Below the pieces are notes generated by a model. That model ran no database searches and was not told where the DNA came from. It worked only from the letters and a program-made list of their open reading frames with translations. Source: Gaeumannomyces sp. JS-464 (taxonomy: Eukaryota; Ascomycota; Sordariomycetes; Magnaporthales; Magnaporthaceae). From it: a DNA stretch of 64,000 nucleotides. The stretch's first letter is position 1. Each line of letters starts with the position of its first letter. Of the stretch, positions 22,955 to 34,787 are shown one piece after another. Both the position numbers and the translations under genes were made by a program. The stretch is from the NCBI GenBank assembly GCA_002197995.1, contig NGZR01000002.1, positions 8,680,001 through 8,744,000 of the forward strand, given 5' to 3'.

Positions 22955-24463
22955 ATGGGATTCAAGATCGCCCTGCCTTTGGCTGCGGCCATAGCCACAC
23001 TGCCTTTGGCCCTCGCGCACCCCCACGGCGTGGCCGAGCCCGAGTTCCAGCACAACGCCCGGCCCCTCTACGAGCGCTCCCTTGATCACTGCGAGGGCCA
23101 GTTCGCCGAGCCCGAGTTTGTCAAGAGGACCGTCGACCGCTACAGCGATGAGTACGACAGGCTGCGCAGGGCGCTTGGTTTCGAGCCCGAGGGAAGGTGC
23201 GGATATCTAGACTTCCCAGCTCGCTCACCCCTTTTCCCTGGCTCGGGTTTCTGACCGGACCGTCTGGCAGCCCCCACATCTCCAAGCGCGACTACATCTC
23301 CGTCTCGAGGATCGACCACAAGAGCAAGAAGCCCGTCAGCAAGGGGATGAACCTGGCGTCGTTGTTCACCGACTACGGGGCATGCATGCTCATGCCTACC
23401 GTCGACCAGGGCCCGCTTTGTGCGCCATTCCATCCCAAAGAGAAGAGTGGGAGGGGAGCTGCCTTCCCAGGCTGGGGAATCCGCTAACATGTGGCAAAAC
23501 ATGCGCAGACGTCAAGGGCGAGGAGATTCGAAAGAATATCACCAATGGCGAGAAGGGCATTCCCCTGACCCTCGCCATCCAGGTTGTCGACTACCAGACC
23601 TGCAAGTCGTCCCGAATGCCTATGTGGATATTTGGAGCTCCAACTCCACGGTATGCAGGGATTCTTCATCTCCTCATGTCCCAATCTGCCAGGCAAGGTC
23701 CGTATCGCTAACCACGTCACATCTGTTGCTCATAGGGTATCTATGTCGGAGTCCAGGGCTATCCCGGCATGGGTGATCCTAATGATGCCTCGATCCTCAA
23801 GGGCACCACTTTGCGTGGAGTCCAGCCCACCGACGAGGCAGGCATCGCCTCCTTTGACTCGCTGATGCCCGGTCACTACGAGGGCCGCGCCACGCACATC
23901 CACGGTAAGTCCTGTCATTGATGCGCATTTACCCCTATAGACACCCGTAGAATAAACAGGTAGACCTCGCTGACACGCATTCCTTTCCTCGCCTTCCAGC
24001 CATCGTGTACCTCGGCGCGACCAAGCTGGCCAACAACACCCTCAGCGGCGGCCGCGCGGCGCACATTGGGCAGCTGTACTTTGACCAGTCGCTGGTGACG
24101 GCCACGAACCAGGTCTCCCCCTACAACACCAACAAGATGGCCCAGACCCTCAACATCCGCGACTTCCTCTTCATGATGGGCGCCAACGGCGACGACCCGA
24201 TCGTGCGGTACGCCCTCGTGGGTGACAAGCTCGAGCACGGCATCTTTGCCTGGATGCGCTTCGGCCTCCGCCAGAACGCGAACCTGCCCGTCAACCCTGC
24301 CGCCTTCTGGACGCCCAACGGCGGCAAGATGAACCCGTCTGGCCCGGTGCGGAAGCCCGGCGGTGGCCAGTGGCCGCCCCGCAACAAGGCCCGTGACTCT
24401 GCTGAGCCCGAGGTCGATAAGATGGCGGACGCATCTGATGCCGCCTGCGCCGACGAGGCGTGA
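22955..24463 (+). CDS. Secreted intradiol ring-cleavage dioxygenase-like protein
   Basis: The start is the ATG at 22955, giving a signal peptide (hydrophobic core PLAAAIATLPLALA). Five exons fit: 22955-23196, 23271-23419, 23509-23650, 23736-23904 and 24000-24463. The core matches extracellular fungal intradiol dioxygenases: CMLMPTVDQGPLYVKGEEI, GIPLTLAIQVVDYQTC, VPNAYVDIWSSNST, GIYVG, and MPGHYEGRATHIH, which supplies a Tyr and His residues of the type that bind the non-haem iron. The family opens catechol-type rings using O2. A one-base deletion at about 23606 (AAGTCG for AAGGTCG) is needed to join TC(K) to VVPNAYVD. The C-terminal tail is Pro/Gly-rich, then acidic. A role in oxidising lignin-derived or plant phenolics is inferred; the substrate is not identifiable from sequence. 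Confidence 0.85.
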
Positions 24464-26155
24464 GGTCGCATTGCCATCCAGGACTCCCTCCTCCACTTAC
24501 TTAGCTCGCTTGCGGGGTTATCAGGTTCAATGTTGGGCGTGGAGGCACCAAAGCAAAATGAAAGTCATTCGAGCATATGTCTTGATGGCAGAAAACACAA
24601 GCCAGAACGGAGGATGACGGGGTCCCCTGAGCGCGTTGCGGTGGTGGAACACATGTAGCAGGCAGGCATAGTGGGACCGATTTATGACATTAAACAACGA
24701 AATGAAACGCTCTGTAGGGGGAGAAGACCACCTAGCTCTATATATACGAGCTTGCAGAAGGGGTGCAATGCTGTCACAAGATATACGCGGAGATGCTACA
24801 ACGTTTGGCGAGCATCTGTGACCACGGTGAGCTTCGTAACCAAAAGAACATTCCCTATGTACCCAGGCACCTACTTGAAGGCCCGCTACACCTTGGCAAT
24901 TTGTCCAGGTCAACTGTCATTGTGAGATTGGGTGAGGTGGGTTGGAGAACGATAGGGAGATTGATAGGGAATGCAACAACCGAGGCTGTTTAGAATTCTA
25001 CGACGGTCAAGAGTCAAGATCACATTTGATGGGAAATGATAACGCGCTCGGCCTTGTTCGGTGGCTAGGCGTGCGCCATTCCGATGGCGATAATGAAGGG
25101 AAAAGGGAAAAGAGGAAACGGATGGGTGAGGAACTTGTGGTGGCTGAAAATATACCATTCAAGGCCGGGGTGGCAGGGACGAAATAGGTTGGAGAACGAG
25201 GCCATGCATAGCCTCCCGGGCCGGCTCCTAGGAAGGGTTGAACGGAGATGACGCTGCCGGCGGGAGAACGAGAAAGCGGCGTTTCTTTTTTTTTTTTTTT
25301 TTGAAAGGCTTAACGATGCAATAGGGACACAGCCATAAAAGCAAAAACGCGCTGGCGACGTCGGTCGAGGAGGGCAGCGGGGCGGGCGGCTGCCTGTGCC
25401 ACGACACAAATTTCCGAACGAGGTCGCCAATCTTCTGGTCGACCGCCCTCTCCGGACGCGGGTGAGGGTTTGGGCGGATTGTGGTCCTCGGTCAATCCAA
25501 ACCTTTCTGGTTGTCGAAATCCTTGCTGCTGTATGTCTTCGTCGCATGTCCTGCAAGGGCAGACGCCCGAAGGGGTCCTACAACCCACTATGGTGCAATC
25601 CGACAAGGCGTGGGAAATGTGTTTATAAGCTGCCAGACTGGGGTGTGTTTGCTATCTTCGAGGTGAACTGCTCGGCGCTTCGGTGGTCGATGCCAAATAT
25701 CAAGGGCATCGAGAGGCTCTAATCGGATGACCTCATTTGGGACGTGAATGAATGGCAGCCAAGTCGTGCGCCGGGAAACCCGACGCATACGGAACTCAAC
25801 ACGACCGGATGGCAATATCGGATTAATTTCGCTTTCCCCGAGACTCTACATACGATCCAGGCTATGCATCATTCAAGCTTGCAACGCCAAAAAAACAACA
25901 AAAAAAAACGGCAAGATTGGGGGGAAGGTGAAGAGCCCTGACTGGTCTCAAATAGATTGCTATGCAAACGCGCCAAAGCGACAGTGCTGACACTAACCTG
26001 CGCGACACGGCAGGGAAAGGGAGCCACGAGACAATGCTTCAAAGCAATGCTAGATAGACGACTGCCGAGGCACACGTCCCAACCTATACGGCATGTGGCT
26101 GCCCACGCCTTCTGTAAATGGTGCGCTGTACAGGCACATGGGGCAGAGAAAGCGA
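24464..26155. other. Convergent intergenic region
   Basis: Lies between the 3' ends of the dioxygenase-like gene (plus) and the GH76 gene (minus). It holds a T17 run at 25286-25302 and no recognisable gene. Confidence 0.4.
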
Positions 26156-26205
26156 GTGGGTAGATATCTCTAGTAGCAAAGTGGGTAGATATCTCTAGTA
26201 GCAAA
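26156..26205. repeat. Exact tandem duplication of 25 bp
   Basis: Two adjacent copies of a 25-base unit beginning GTGGGTAGATATCTCTAGTA. It lies about 110 bases past the GH76 stop codon, so probably in or near its 3' untranslated region. Confidence 0.85.
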
Positions 26206-26311
26206 GGACAAGGACGTGCCAAGTACGAAAGAACGGTGAAAAGAAAACGAGAGGCGATGAGACAAAGAAACCCGAAACTCCTAGACAAAGCGAAGACATG
26301 TACCAAATAGC

Positions 26312-28116
26312 TTAGCGATCCCAGCTCATCCATCCAAAGTGGAGTAGCAAGCCGAGCAGCAGCAGAGTCAGGATGCCGGCGCCGGCACGGTCGCCAGTCG
26401 TGATCTCCTTGAAGGTGCGGTCCCTGGATGGGATGGTTCCGGCAAGGGGGTCTCCGGCGCTAGTGCCGCCTGTCGAGTTGGTGACGGGAGCGGCGGCCTG
26501 GTCAATCAGCAGCGAGCTGACAGCGGCGAGGACGTTCATGCGCTCGCCGGCGCCCGAAGTCTTGTCGATCGCGGGGTCGACGTACTCGCCGCCTGTCCAG
26601 TAAAAGCCACAGGCCCGGCCAGTAGGGCCGCCGGTGCACTGCTTGACAGCCATCTCGGCCGACTTGCGGAGGACAGGGCGGATCTTGGGGGCGAGGAAGG
26701 GCGCCACTTGCGAGGCGACAGCGAGCCAACGGTGCACGTAGCCCTTGAAAGACAGCATATCAGCTGTGCAACCGCCCTTCTTCTGCTCGCAGGGCAGTTC
26801 GAAGGCAGCGCCGTCAGCGAAGAAGTCGCGGAAGATGGATTCGGTGAGCTTCTCGACCCGATCCTTCCAGATGGCGCCTCCGTCGGTCTGTTCGAAGGCA
26901 AAGGGCATGTCAGCAAATACATTCCGTTATCTCAATGTAGCGACTTTATACCTAAAGGCGGGGGGCAGCCAGGAATAGGGCGGCTTACGAAGTTGTACAT
27001 GAAGGCGCAGCCCTCGAGGAGGACGGCGATGTTGTACGAGAACTGTGCCTTGTGAATATCGGTGCAGTTATTGTTGACGTGACCACCATCGTAGACCTTG
27101 TAGTTCTCGTGATCGATGTAGTTGACCGCCCACAGCCAATCGAACGTCTTCTCGGCGTGCTCGGCGTACGTCTTGTTGCCCGTGTACCTGGCTAGGCGGG
27201 CGCCGATGTTGAAGAAGCAACCATTGGCAATGGCTGATCGCGGAGAGCGAGCAAGGGGTTAGCACTACGATGCTCCACAGACAGAACCAGAATGCTGCCC
27301 TGCCCCTGACATAGTCGGACCGCGAGGCGCGAGAAGGGAATATTTGAGAACTTACTGTTCTTGTAGTCGTAGCCCGCATTGGTCGGAGGGACCTGCCAAC
27401 GCATGCCTCCGTTGCACGTGTTATCGTGACGTTCGGGCGAGGCCTGTGTCGTCCACACGGCCTGGGCGAGGGCCAACCACTGCGGCTGGCCCTTGGGCGG
27501 GTCTGGGAATTTGTTCTCGGCGGCGAGCATGGCTGTCATCCCCCAGAAGCCCTGGTCATCGTTGCCGAGAGAAGCCCTGTGCTTAGCAGGCTGGAAATCT
27601 CGGCCCTCGCCGACCTGGTTCAGAATGCCCTCGCTGACGATCTTGTTGTACTCGGTGTCGCCTGTCAGGTGCCAGTAGTCGATCATGGTGCCCATCAGCG
27701 CACCTCCCTGCCACCAGTAGTAATCTCCTTTGTTCTCGGTCGGAGGCCCTGGTAGGATGCCGGGCTCTTGGCCAGTCTTGTTTCCGGGGTACATAAGCAT
27801 CATGTCGTACGCTAGCGTCTTGGCCGATTGCTTGATTGCGTCTGTCGGGAGCGCAAAAGGAATTCGGTGTTAGTCTGGCCGTACCATTTGTTTCTTGCAT
27901 CACTCTGCGCGAGGGAATGACGGCGCCTGCCCCGGATGTTGTGCCGTCGGCGTCTCCACGATGAAGTCCCCCATCGAAGCAAGCTGTCTGGGAACCGGGT
28001 CCGTTTCGAGACGTACCAACCGTGTCTATCTTGTAAAACTGAGCACTCGCGGTCTGCAGCGACGCCGCGAGGAGCAGCGCTGCTGCGGCGCCTTGTGATA
28101 ACCTTGAGCGCCCCAT
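26312..28116 (-). CDS. GH76 mannan endo-1,6-alpha-mannosidase (Dfg5/Dcw1 type), GPI-anchored
   Basis: The start is the ATG at 28116. Four exons fit: 28116-28017, 27841-27356, 27233-26989 and 26887-26312. A signal peptide (AAAALLLAASLQTASA) is followed by family GH76 signatures: YYWWQGGALMGTMIDYW, NDDQGFWGMTAMLAAE, the Asn-Gly-Cys-Phe-Phe-Asn block ANGCFFNIGARLARYTGN, TFDWLW, and FKGYVHRWLAV. The C-terminus has a Ser/Thr/Gly stretch (NSTGGTSAG) and ends in the hydrophobic tail ILTLLLLGLLLHFGW, as expected for GPI attachment. In this family Dfg5/Dcw1 proteins act at the plasma membrane in cross-linking GPI-mannoproteins to the cell wall. Intron phases join cleanly and no frame error is needed, unlike most genes here. 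Confidence 0.92.
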
Positions 28117-30526
28117 GGTGATAGGGATCTGGGAGCGAGAGACAGCAAAGCAATTCGGAAGCAAAAGCAAAAGGCGAGAGCGGTTGTCGGGCGGGAGCGC
28201 GCGAGTCGGCCGGGCTGGAGAGGGTGCCGTTAGTCGAAAATTATATGGTAATGACTGGAATTGTGAGCGACTCGTGGGATCGGCCGTGGAGGAGTCGGAG
28301 AGCCGTGGGCGTTCAACTGGAGATTGTAGCGATTGACTGCAGTTGGACTGTTGGAGGCTGGTGGCTGGAGAGAGGGAGTTGGAGAGTTTCCCTTAGTCGT
28401 GCCAGGTCAACAAGAAAGAAGCAAGCAGCGTCGCGCAGCCAGACCCAGACTTCCAGGCGCCCTGCCCTGGCGCGACAAAGCATGGCGTGCGGGGGTGCGA
28501 GGGACCAACCAGAGGCCAAGAAACCAAGCATTTTCCCGATTTTCCTGGTCCCGGCTGGGCCTCCTCGGCAGCGCAGGGGCTGTGCATTCCATTTGGCACC
28601 CAGCCAATGTCCGGTGGTCTTGGCAGTCGCGTCTCCTTGTCACGCCTTGGCTTTCCCGCCCTTTTCGCCGTGGTTTTGGGCCCAGCATGCTGCGCTCTAC
28701 TGCACCCAAGAAATACCAAGGAAAATGGCATCGGCTCGTGGCTTACGATCGCTGCAGCTCCCGGAAAACAAGCTTCCCAAGACTCGTGCTCCGCATGATC
28801 CTCCCAGCCCTGTGGCCATTTAGCAAACAAGTTTGGCATCGCGACACTGAGAAATCCCTTTCCCACGCCCTGTTCACCCGCTGGGCGTGTGTGTTCATGC
28901 ACGGACAGGGGGTGGAGCACTGAGATTGCGGCAAGGGCGCCAGACGCTAATCCTGTTTTGCCGCACTCAGGGGAACCGACACACCCAACCGTCACCGACT
29001 GCCCGGGTCCGCAAGCACAGTTCACTGCTGGAGTGCCGACGCCGAATTGATGACGCATGGGCGGATGGCTGCCGTGCCAGCGTGCCAGCCTCCCGACGCA
29101 GTCTTGAATGACGATTGACTGCCGGTCCGTTTCAGGCCGCAGCACTGGTGGGGTGGATGACCCAAGACAAGAACGGATCGACGGAACAAACCAGGAAATC
29201 ATTGACGGCTCGCGTCACGTGCCTTTTGCCAATTGATTCCGACTGCGTCCCGACCCCACGTGATCTCAGGGGTCCGGCTTTCGGCCGACTCGACTGTTCT
29301 TGCCCGCCCGAGGTTTCGGCCCACCTCGGAATCCCTGGCCCGGCACGATGGGACTCCCAACGGCAGAGATATATGACCGCGGTTCGATTTTCCTTTTTTT
29401 TTTTTTTTTTTTTTTTTTTGATCGCATCACAGACTCTGACATTCTGACGTCGACGACCAAAGCGAACGGCTCGCTCTTGGTCAGCGCCCTGCTCGCCCAC
29501 CTCGCTCCGAGCTTCCATTGTTCGCATCCCCGTCCCATGCATCACACGTTACGGTTGCCCTCTCCGTCCCCAACCGCTCGTGGGATATTTACTCTGGTTG
29601 CCCGCACCAGCGCCTATGGCAATGGCCGACTTCGGCAGAAAGCCCAACTGCCCCGCATCGCGTCCCGCAAGACCGCCAGACCGGCTTATGGGGCACCATT
29701 TCCCATGTAACCCCTCGTTGTCGAACGGATACGTTATCTCGGATACGACACCGCAGCGAGATGCTCGGCACTACCTCTGGGCAGTGTGGTTATCAGCAGT
29801 CCATGGCGGGAGAGCAGGCAAACCTCTTTAGTCGACCGCCATGTCTCGGCGCCCAGTCCTCGATCCTTCATGTCCCGCTTTTTTCCTGTTCTTTTGCAAC
29901 AGTCACTGACTGCAGGTATGCCAAGGCCAACAGTCAGCTTCCCCCTGTGGGAGCATTTCAACGCGATACGACCCTCGCAAGGCACGCCGTGCTGTAAATG
30001 TCGCTTTTCATCCTCTTGGTCAACTGCATCAGGCAGGTCCCATCATAATTATTTACCATATCACACGATAGCGTCTTCCTGTCCAGTCAACACTTGGCCC
30101 TAGACAACTCTATGCAACCTGGGTCACGGCGACCCGACTGTCGTTGAAATTGGCTATCCAATTGCAACACACCAAACACCCCCTCAATGCTCGCCGTCCC
30201 CGTCGACACACGTGTGTCCTGGCATCCATTGCCCTTGCATCCCCGGGACAAAGTGTCGCTCGATTATCCCTCCCAACAGACGAAATGGGGGCCATAGAGC
30301 GCTGGCAGAGTGGGGGCACCATGTGCCGAGTACTTGTTGGTCCTGCTGACAGCCTCGTGGTGCTTGGCAGCGCCCTGTTGCCCCTGATGGATCGCGGCAA
30401 AGCCCCATCTCCCGCGGAAGCTCCCCGCTTGCCTGCGTCCGGATAATCTTAGGGGCATATCGTTGCTTATCGGCTTCCGGCCTCGCCAACTTTCCCACAT
30501 AGCGCCAAGATGATGTAGAGGACTCA
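28117..30526. other. Intergenic region, divergent promoters
   Basis: About 2.4 kb without a recognisable gene between the GH76 start (minus) and the HEGFH-protein start (plus). It contains a T26 run at 29394-29419. Open frames on both strands are low-complexity or Arg/Pro-rich. Confidence 0.4.
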
Positions 30527-30533
30527 TATATAA
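30527..30533 (+). promoter_or_regulatory. TATA box of the HEGFH-protein gene
   Basis: TATATAA about 100 bases upstream of the ATG at 30633, in an otherwise mixed sequence. A fitting position for a core promoter with a leader of about 70 bases. Confidence 0.5.
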
Positions 30534-30632
30534 GCATAGCGTCCTGTCCCATCCAACTCGTCTCCTTTGTCTCGGAACGGCAGGGGCGGGCATACTTCCA
30601 TAGAGAAAGAACGCACAGAAATATCCACAAAC

Positions 30633-31841
30633 ATGCGTTCTTCCCTATCTGTCGCCGGCCTTGTCGCCGTTGCGTCCTTCGCGTATTCGGCCGTGGCCCA
30701 GCTCAACAAGCCTTACCTAACCAATCCGGAACTGCGTAATGCCGAGGTGTGGTGGCGTCAGGCCGGCCACATGGACGCTGACCTCCCGGAGCACTCGTAC
30801 AGGTCTGAGGATTGGGATAACAACTATATCCCAGAAGTTGTAAGGTATCCCCCGTGGCTTGCACGGTTGTACTGTCACGTGTCCTTGAGTTTCAGGGGCT
30901 ATGTGGAAGGATTGGACTGACGCTCCCCAGTTCCTATCTCTCTACTACAAAACTCCCAGCTTCAACTACAGCATTTGGGATGTGGAAACGAAAAATGTTT
31001 ACTTCTCGGATTGCCCATACCCCAACGCCGTGAGCCGCCACCGTGGCTCGCAAAAGTCCTGGGACGACATCTTCCGGGAATTCTCCCAGAGTCCCGTTGG
31101 TATACGGTCACACATGTCCAATCTCCTCATCATCCCGGATGGCTCGCTTGTGGACGTCGCGGGCTACGCACCGGCCACCGCATGCGTCCTTGTCTCCCAA
31201 TACTTCCACCTACCCACCATCATCCACGAAGGGTTCCACGGCATCGACATCATCGCCTTTCGCAACGAGGTCACAGGCCGCTACTCGGAATCGAACGGCT
31301 GGTGGAGCGCCTACGACAAGGACAGCCATGTCATGACCGACTACGGCCGGAACAACGTAAGTACATCTGCCTGGATATTGCTGGCGCGTCTAGACGACAC
31401 GCGACCTGCCTGACCAGAATTCCAACTGACGCGCACGGCCAGCAAGTCGAGAACTTCGCCGAGACGGGCCACTGGGCCGTCGCCGACATCACGCGGGGGC
31501 TGGCCACCTACACGCCCTGGCGGGCGCAGGTCGCGACCCAGCTGAACCACCTGCGCGCCCGGCTGGACAGCGTCCTGTTCCCGGGCGGCTGGCCCTCGGG
31601 CGGCACCTGCACGGGCAAGGTCGTGTCGGGGCCCGCCGTCGACAAGCGCACGCTCGCGCGCCTGGACCTCGCCGGGGGCAGCCGCATCATGGGCGGCGGC
31701 GACAGGGGCCTCGAGTGGGCCTTCCCCAACCGCCCCGGCACCGAGGGCGTGCCCATCATCGAGCTGCCCGGCAACCTCAACTGGACGCCGCCCGAGCCGG
31801 TCTCGCTGCGCGGCAGTGGGCTGTACAATCTTGCTGTTTAA
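30633..31841 (+). CDS. Secreted protein with an HEGFH (HExxH-type) motif, Con-13-like
   Basis: The start is ATG 30633. Exons 30633-30839, 30931-31356 and 31443-31841 join in phase to about 343 residues. The signal peptide (SVAGLVAVASFAYSAVAQ) predicts secretion. The middle contains FSDCPYPNAVSRH, MSNLLIIPDGSLVDVAGYA and PTIIHEGFHGIDIIAF, in which HEGFH has the HExxH form of zinc metallopeptidases. SNGWWSAYDKDSH follows. The end is Gly/Pro-rich (NLNWTPPEPVSLRGSGLYNLAV). From memory, fungal proteins annotated as conidiation-specific Con-13 have a similar size and layout; I could not verify this. No downstream third zinc ligand is obvious. Function unknown; an extracellular metallopeptidase is possible. 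Confidence 0.75.
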
Positions 31842-32351
31842 GGGGCCTGCTGGGACTGCGCTGGGCCGACTGGTGGTGACGAGTTTATGTGGCGTTTGGC
31901 AAGACATGAGTCCCTAATGATGATATTCTGTCGATTCAGTTGCTGGATCCCGGCAACCCATCTCGAGGTGTCCCATTGTGGAACTAGCCTTCGCCGGAGC
32001 AAAGACGGCGGCAGCACGAAGAGCTGCACTGTCTCCTTGCTTCCGCTGGTCGTGGACGCTGGGCGCAGCAGTCCTCCTGCTTGGATGGTCTTATTCGACC
32101 CCTGATTTGGGAAGAGAAGGCCGGAACAAGACGTTAAAGCGCGCGCTGTCCTCTATGAGGTAGTTCGGCACAATGCGGAGCAGTTGGTAAAGACGCAACT
32201 GGGTAGAGACGATGTCTTGGCCACTGAATTACGTTAGAGGGAGATGATGACACAGGATGACGAAATATAATACGTTGAATAGAAGCTATTTATGGGGTTG
32301 TATATGCATCAATGTGGACCATGGCCACGTTTTTAAATCTTGAACCACGCT
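31842..32351. other. Convergent intergenic region
   Basis: 3' flanks of the HEGFH-protein gene (plus) and the DUF1996 gene (minus). No gene seen. Confidence 0.45.
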
Positions 32352-33350
32352 CTAGATCTTGAGCATCCTGCTCCGCGAAGTCCACCCGGCCGCCTCGACC
32401 GAGCGCTTCGTCATGACCTTGACGCTCTCGGCGTAGTTGCCGGTACCGCGCTTGGGGTCGGCGTCGCGCTGCTTGCACGTCTGCTTCTCGCCGGCCTTGC
32501 CGCGGTCGCCGTCGACGGGGGCGAACTTTTGCTTCTGGCTCGTGGTGGCGATCATGTTCTTGGCCGCGGTGGGCGTCCAGCCGTTGATGAAGTCGCCGTG
32601 CGAGCAGAAGACGTTTGCGCCGCACGACTGGCGCACGGGGGCCTCGCCGCTCCACCCCTGCGGCAGGACGCGGCGCAGGTCGTAGCGGATGCTGAAGCGC
32701 AGCTGGGGCATGCTCTTCATGCCCTGGGGGCACCAGTTGGGCGTGCCGTTGGCGCGGTCCTTGTAGGCCGTCTCGAGCGTGGCCTCGTTGACGCACTGGG
32801 GGAAGTAGAGCAGCGTCTGCAGGTGGGTGCTGCAGGTCCGGGAGGGGAACCCGTTGCGGTCCGCCGGGGCCGGGTCCTTCTCCGACTCGCACATCCACTC
32901 GACCTTTGCGCCCGCCGGCATCTCGGCCGCCGTCTTGGCGACGGCGTTGCCCGCGACCATTTTCAGGTTCTGCGGGATGGCGACCTCGGCGGGCGTCTCG
33001 CCCAGGTTGTAGTAGGCGCTGAAGCGCGCGACGGGGACCGGCTCGTACGTGTTGCCCGCGTCATTTGTGTAGAGGAGCGTGGGGACCCAGTAGATGGACA
33101 GGTCGTTGGGGTTGTCGGCGTTTGTGCATGACTCCTGCAGCTCGGCGCTCGAGTTGGTGGTGGCGGTGACGGCGTCGGCGCCGAAGAAGGAGTGCAGGTG
33201 CGACTTGTCGAACGAGCCCGGGAACACGATGGGGTCGATGTTCTTGGTCATGAAGGGGGAGGGCAGGTTGACCTGCGTGTAGGCAAGCGCCGCTTGGGCG
33301 AAGAGGCTGCCGGCGAGGGCGCCGCTGAAAAGAACGGAAGAGGATGGCAT
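32352..33350 (-). CDS. Secreted DUF1996 domain protein
   Basis: A single-exon frame of 332 residues, start at 33350, with a signal peptide (LFSGALAGSLFAQAALA). The DUF1996 (PF09362) layout is clear: IDPIVFPGSFDKSHLHSFFG near the N-terminus, WVPTLLYTNDAG in the middle, TCSTHLQTLLYFPQC, and FCSHGDFINGW. Several paired Cys suggest extracellular disulphides. DUF1996 is widespread in fungal secretomes, often next to WSC or carbohydrate-binding domains, but has no established activity. No extra domain is present here. The frame is intact. Confidence 0.92.
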   Translation of the reverse strand: MPSSSVLFSGALAGSLFAQAALAYTQVNLPSPFMTKNIDPIVFPGSFDKSHLHSFFGADAVTATTNSSAELQESCTNADNPNDLSIYWVPTLLYTNDAGNTYEPVPVARFSAYYNLGETPAEVAIPQNLKMVAGNAVAKTAAEMPAGAKVEWMCESEKDPAPADRNGFPSRTCSTHLQTLLYFPQCVNEATLETAYKDRANGTPNWCPQGMKSMPQLRFSIRYDLRRVLPQGWSGEAPVRQSCGANVFCSHGDFINGWTPTAAKNMIATTSQKQKFAPVDGDRGKAGEKQTCKQRDADPKRGTGNYAESVKVMTKRSVEAAGWTSRSRMLKI

Positions 33351-34787
33351 CCTGTGCTAAGGAGTGGAAGGTTGTTGAAGTGAAAGTAAGGTTGACAGCT
33401 TGGTCAGGGAAACGAAGGGACGAGACGGAAAAAGAGAAGCGTGGGCAAGAAAACGGGCAAGGAAAAAGGTCAAGGAAACAGGCCTTGAGGGAGAAGAGAC
33501 ATGATGTCTGCTCAAGCGGGAGCAAAGCAGCCATTTATCGTCCTGAAGCCATCGCCGCCCCTCGGCGACTCCAAAGATCATGAGTTGCAAGGCGGTGCAG
33601 CATTATCGCCCCTTCAACCTCCACTTTCATCAAAATGCAGCGTTTCAACACGGGCCAGGTGGATCTGCGCAGGGGCGTCGCTGGGCTGAAACTACGACAC
33701 TGACATGGTGATCTCCGCAAGCATGGGAACCCACACGGACATTTCGTGATGGAAACCGGGGTTGACATGTTTGGAATAGATGGAGTGCGCCATTGTTTCC
33801 CCTGGAGAAGGCTGAATACCTTCCTATTTCGACACCATTCTCGGCTGTTTGGCGACGTCGCGACAGAGAACCAAGCGCAGACGCGATGTCGCGATGCAGC
33901 CCTACCTAAGCGCGGCCGCGAGCTCCCTATTCCAAGTGGTAAGGCGCCTAATGAGCCGCCTCCATGGTATTGACGTCGCGCAGGCGGCCTTTGCCGATAT
34001 TTATGGCATAAACAGGCGATGGCAGCGAAAACCAATGCCACCAATTGGGCGGCCCTCCTTCCTTAGGCCTGTCCGAGCGGGACTTGATACCTCGCCGGGG
34101 AGCTACTATCATTTGTTTAACTTTCTTCCTGCTTTTATCGCCATGGTAGTTGGGAACGTTGTCAAGGATCTACGGAGTGCCCCTGGCCAGCGGCTGTACA
34201 TATGTATGCATATACTAGGAAGAACAGGAGAGAAAATGGATTGTGGGCCTGGGGCCTGGGCTGGTTGTGGTGGGCCCTTCTTGTGCTATCCTGTCATCTT
34301 GTTCCCGTCGCTCCCTGCCGGGCCAGGGGCCTTGCTCCGTTTTCCGAGACTTGCACGACTGCCGGCGGCTTGGCGGGTCTGAGGCGGAACGGACCTTGGG
34401 GAGCCGGAAGCATCTGGCGTCTGGCATGCAGTGTTTGATGACGTACCCCTGGGTGGGGGTTAATACCGTGACGATTATCTGGCCCAGTCGTGGCATGGGA
34501 ACATTGAGGCCGAGGGCTGGGCATGTACGGGCCCGGAGGGTCTTGGAGCAATGTACGATATTAGCCGCCGTCTCCGCTGCTTAAACGCGGCGCCGCCACC
34601 GCCGGAAGAACGACATTCGGCAAGGCCATCGGCAGCGCCAGCGGTGCTGTTGTCAAGGCGCCATGCCGCAGCAGTCTAGTGATAATTAAACGGAGCAGTT
34701 CCGCTGTTGGCACATTCCATTGCCAACGAGAGTACGCTCGAGACAACGAAACCACGGGTCAGGAAGTGCTCTATTTCCACAGCTAAG
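33351..34787. other. Divergent intergenic region
   Basis: Between the DUF1996 start (minus) and the esterase start (plus). No recognisable gene. The open stretch at 33849-34382 lacks domain character. Confidence 0.4.

Noticed and set aside
32340..33131. Plus-strand frame of 263 residues over the DUF1996 gene
   Set aside because: Antisense shadow in GC-rich coding sequence.
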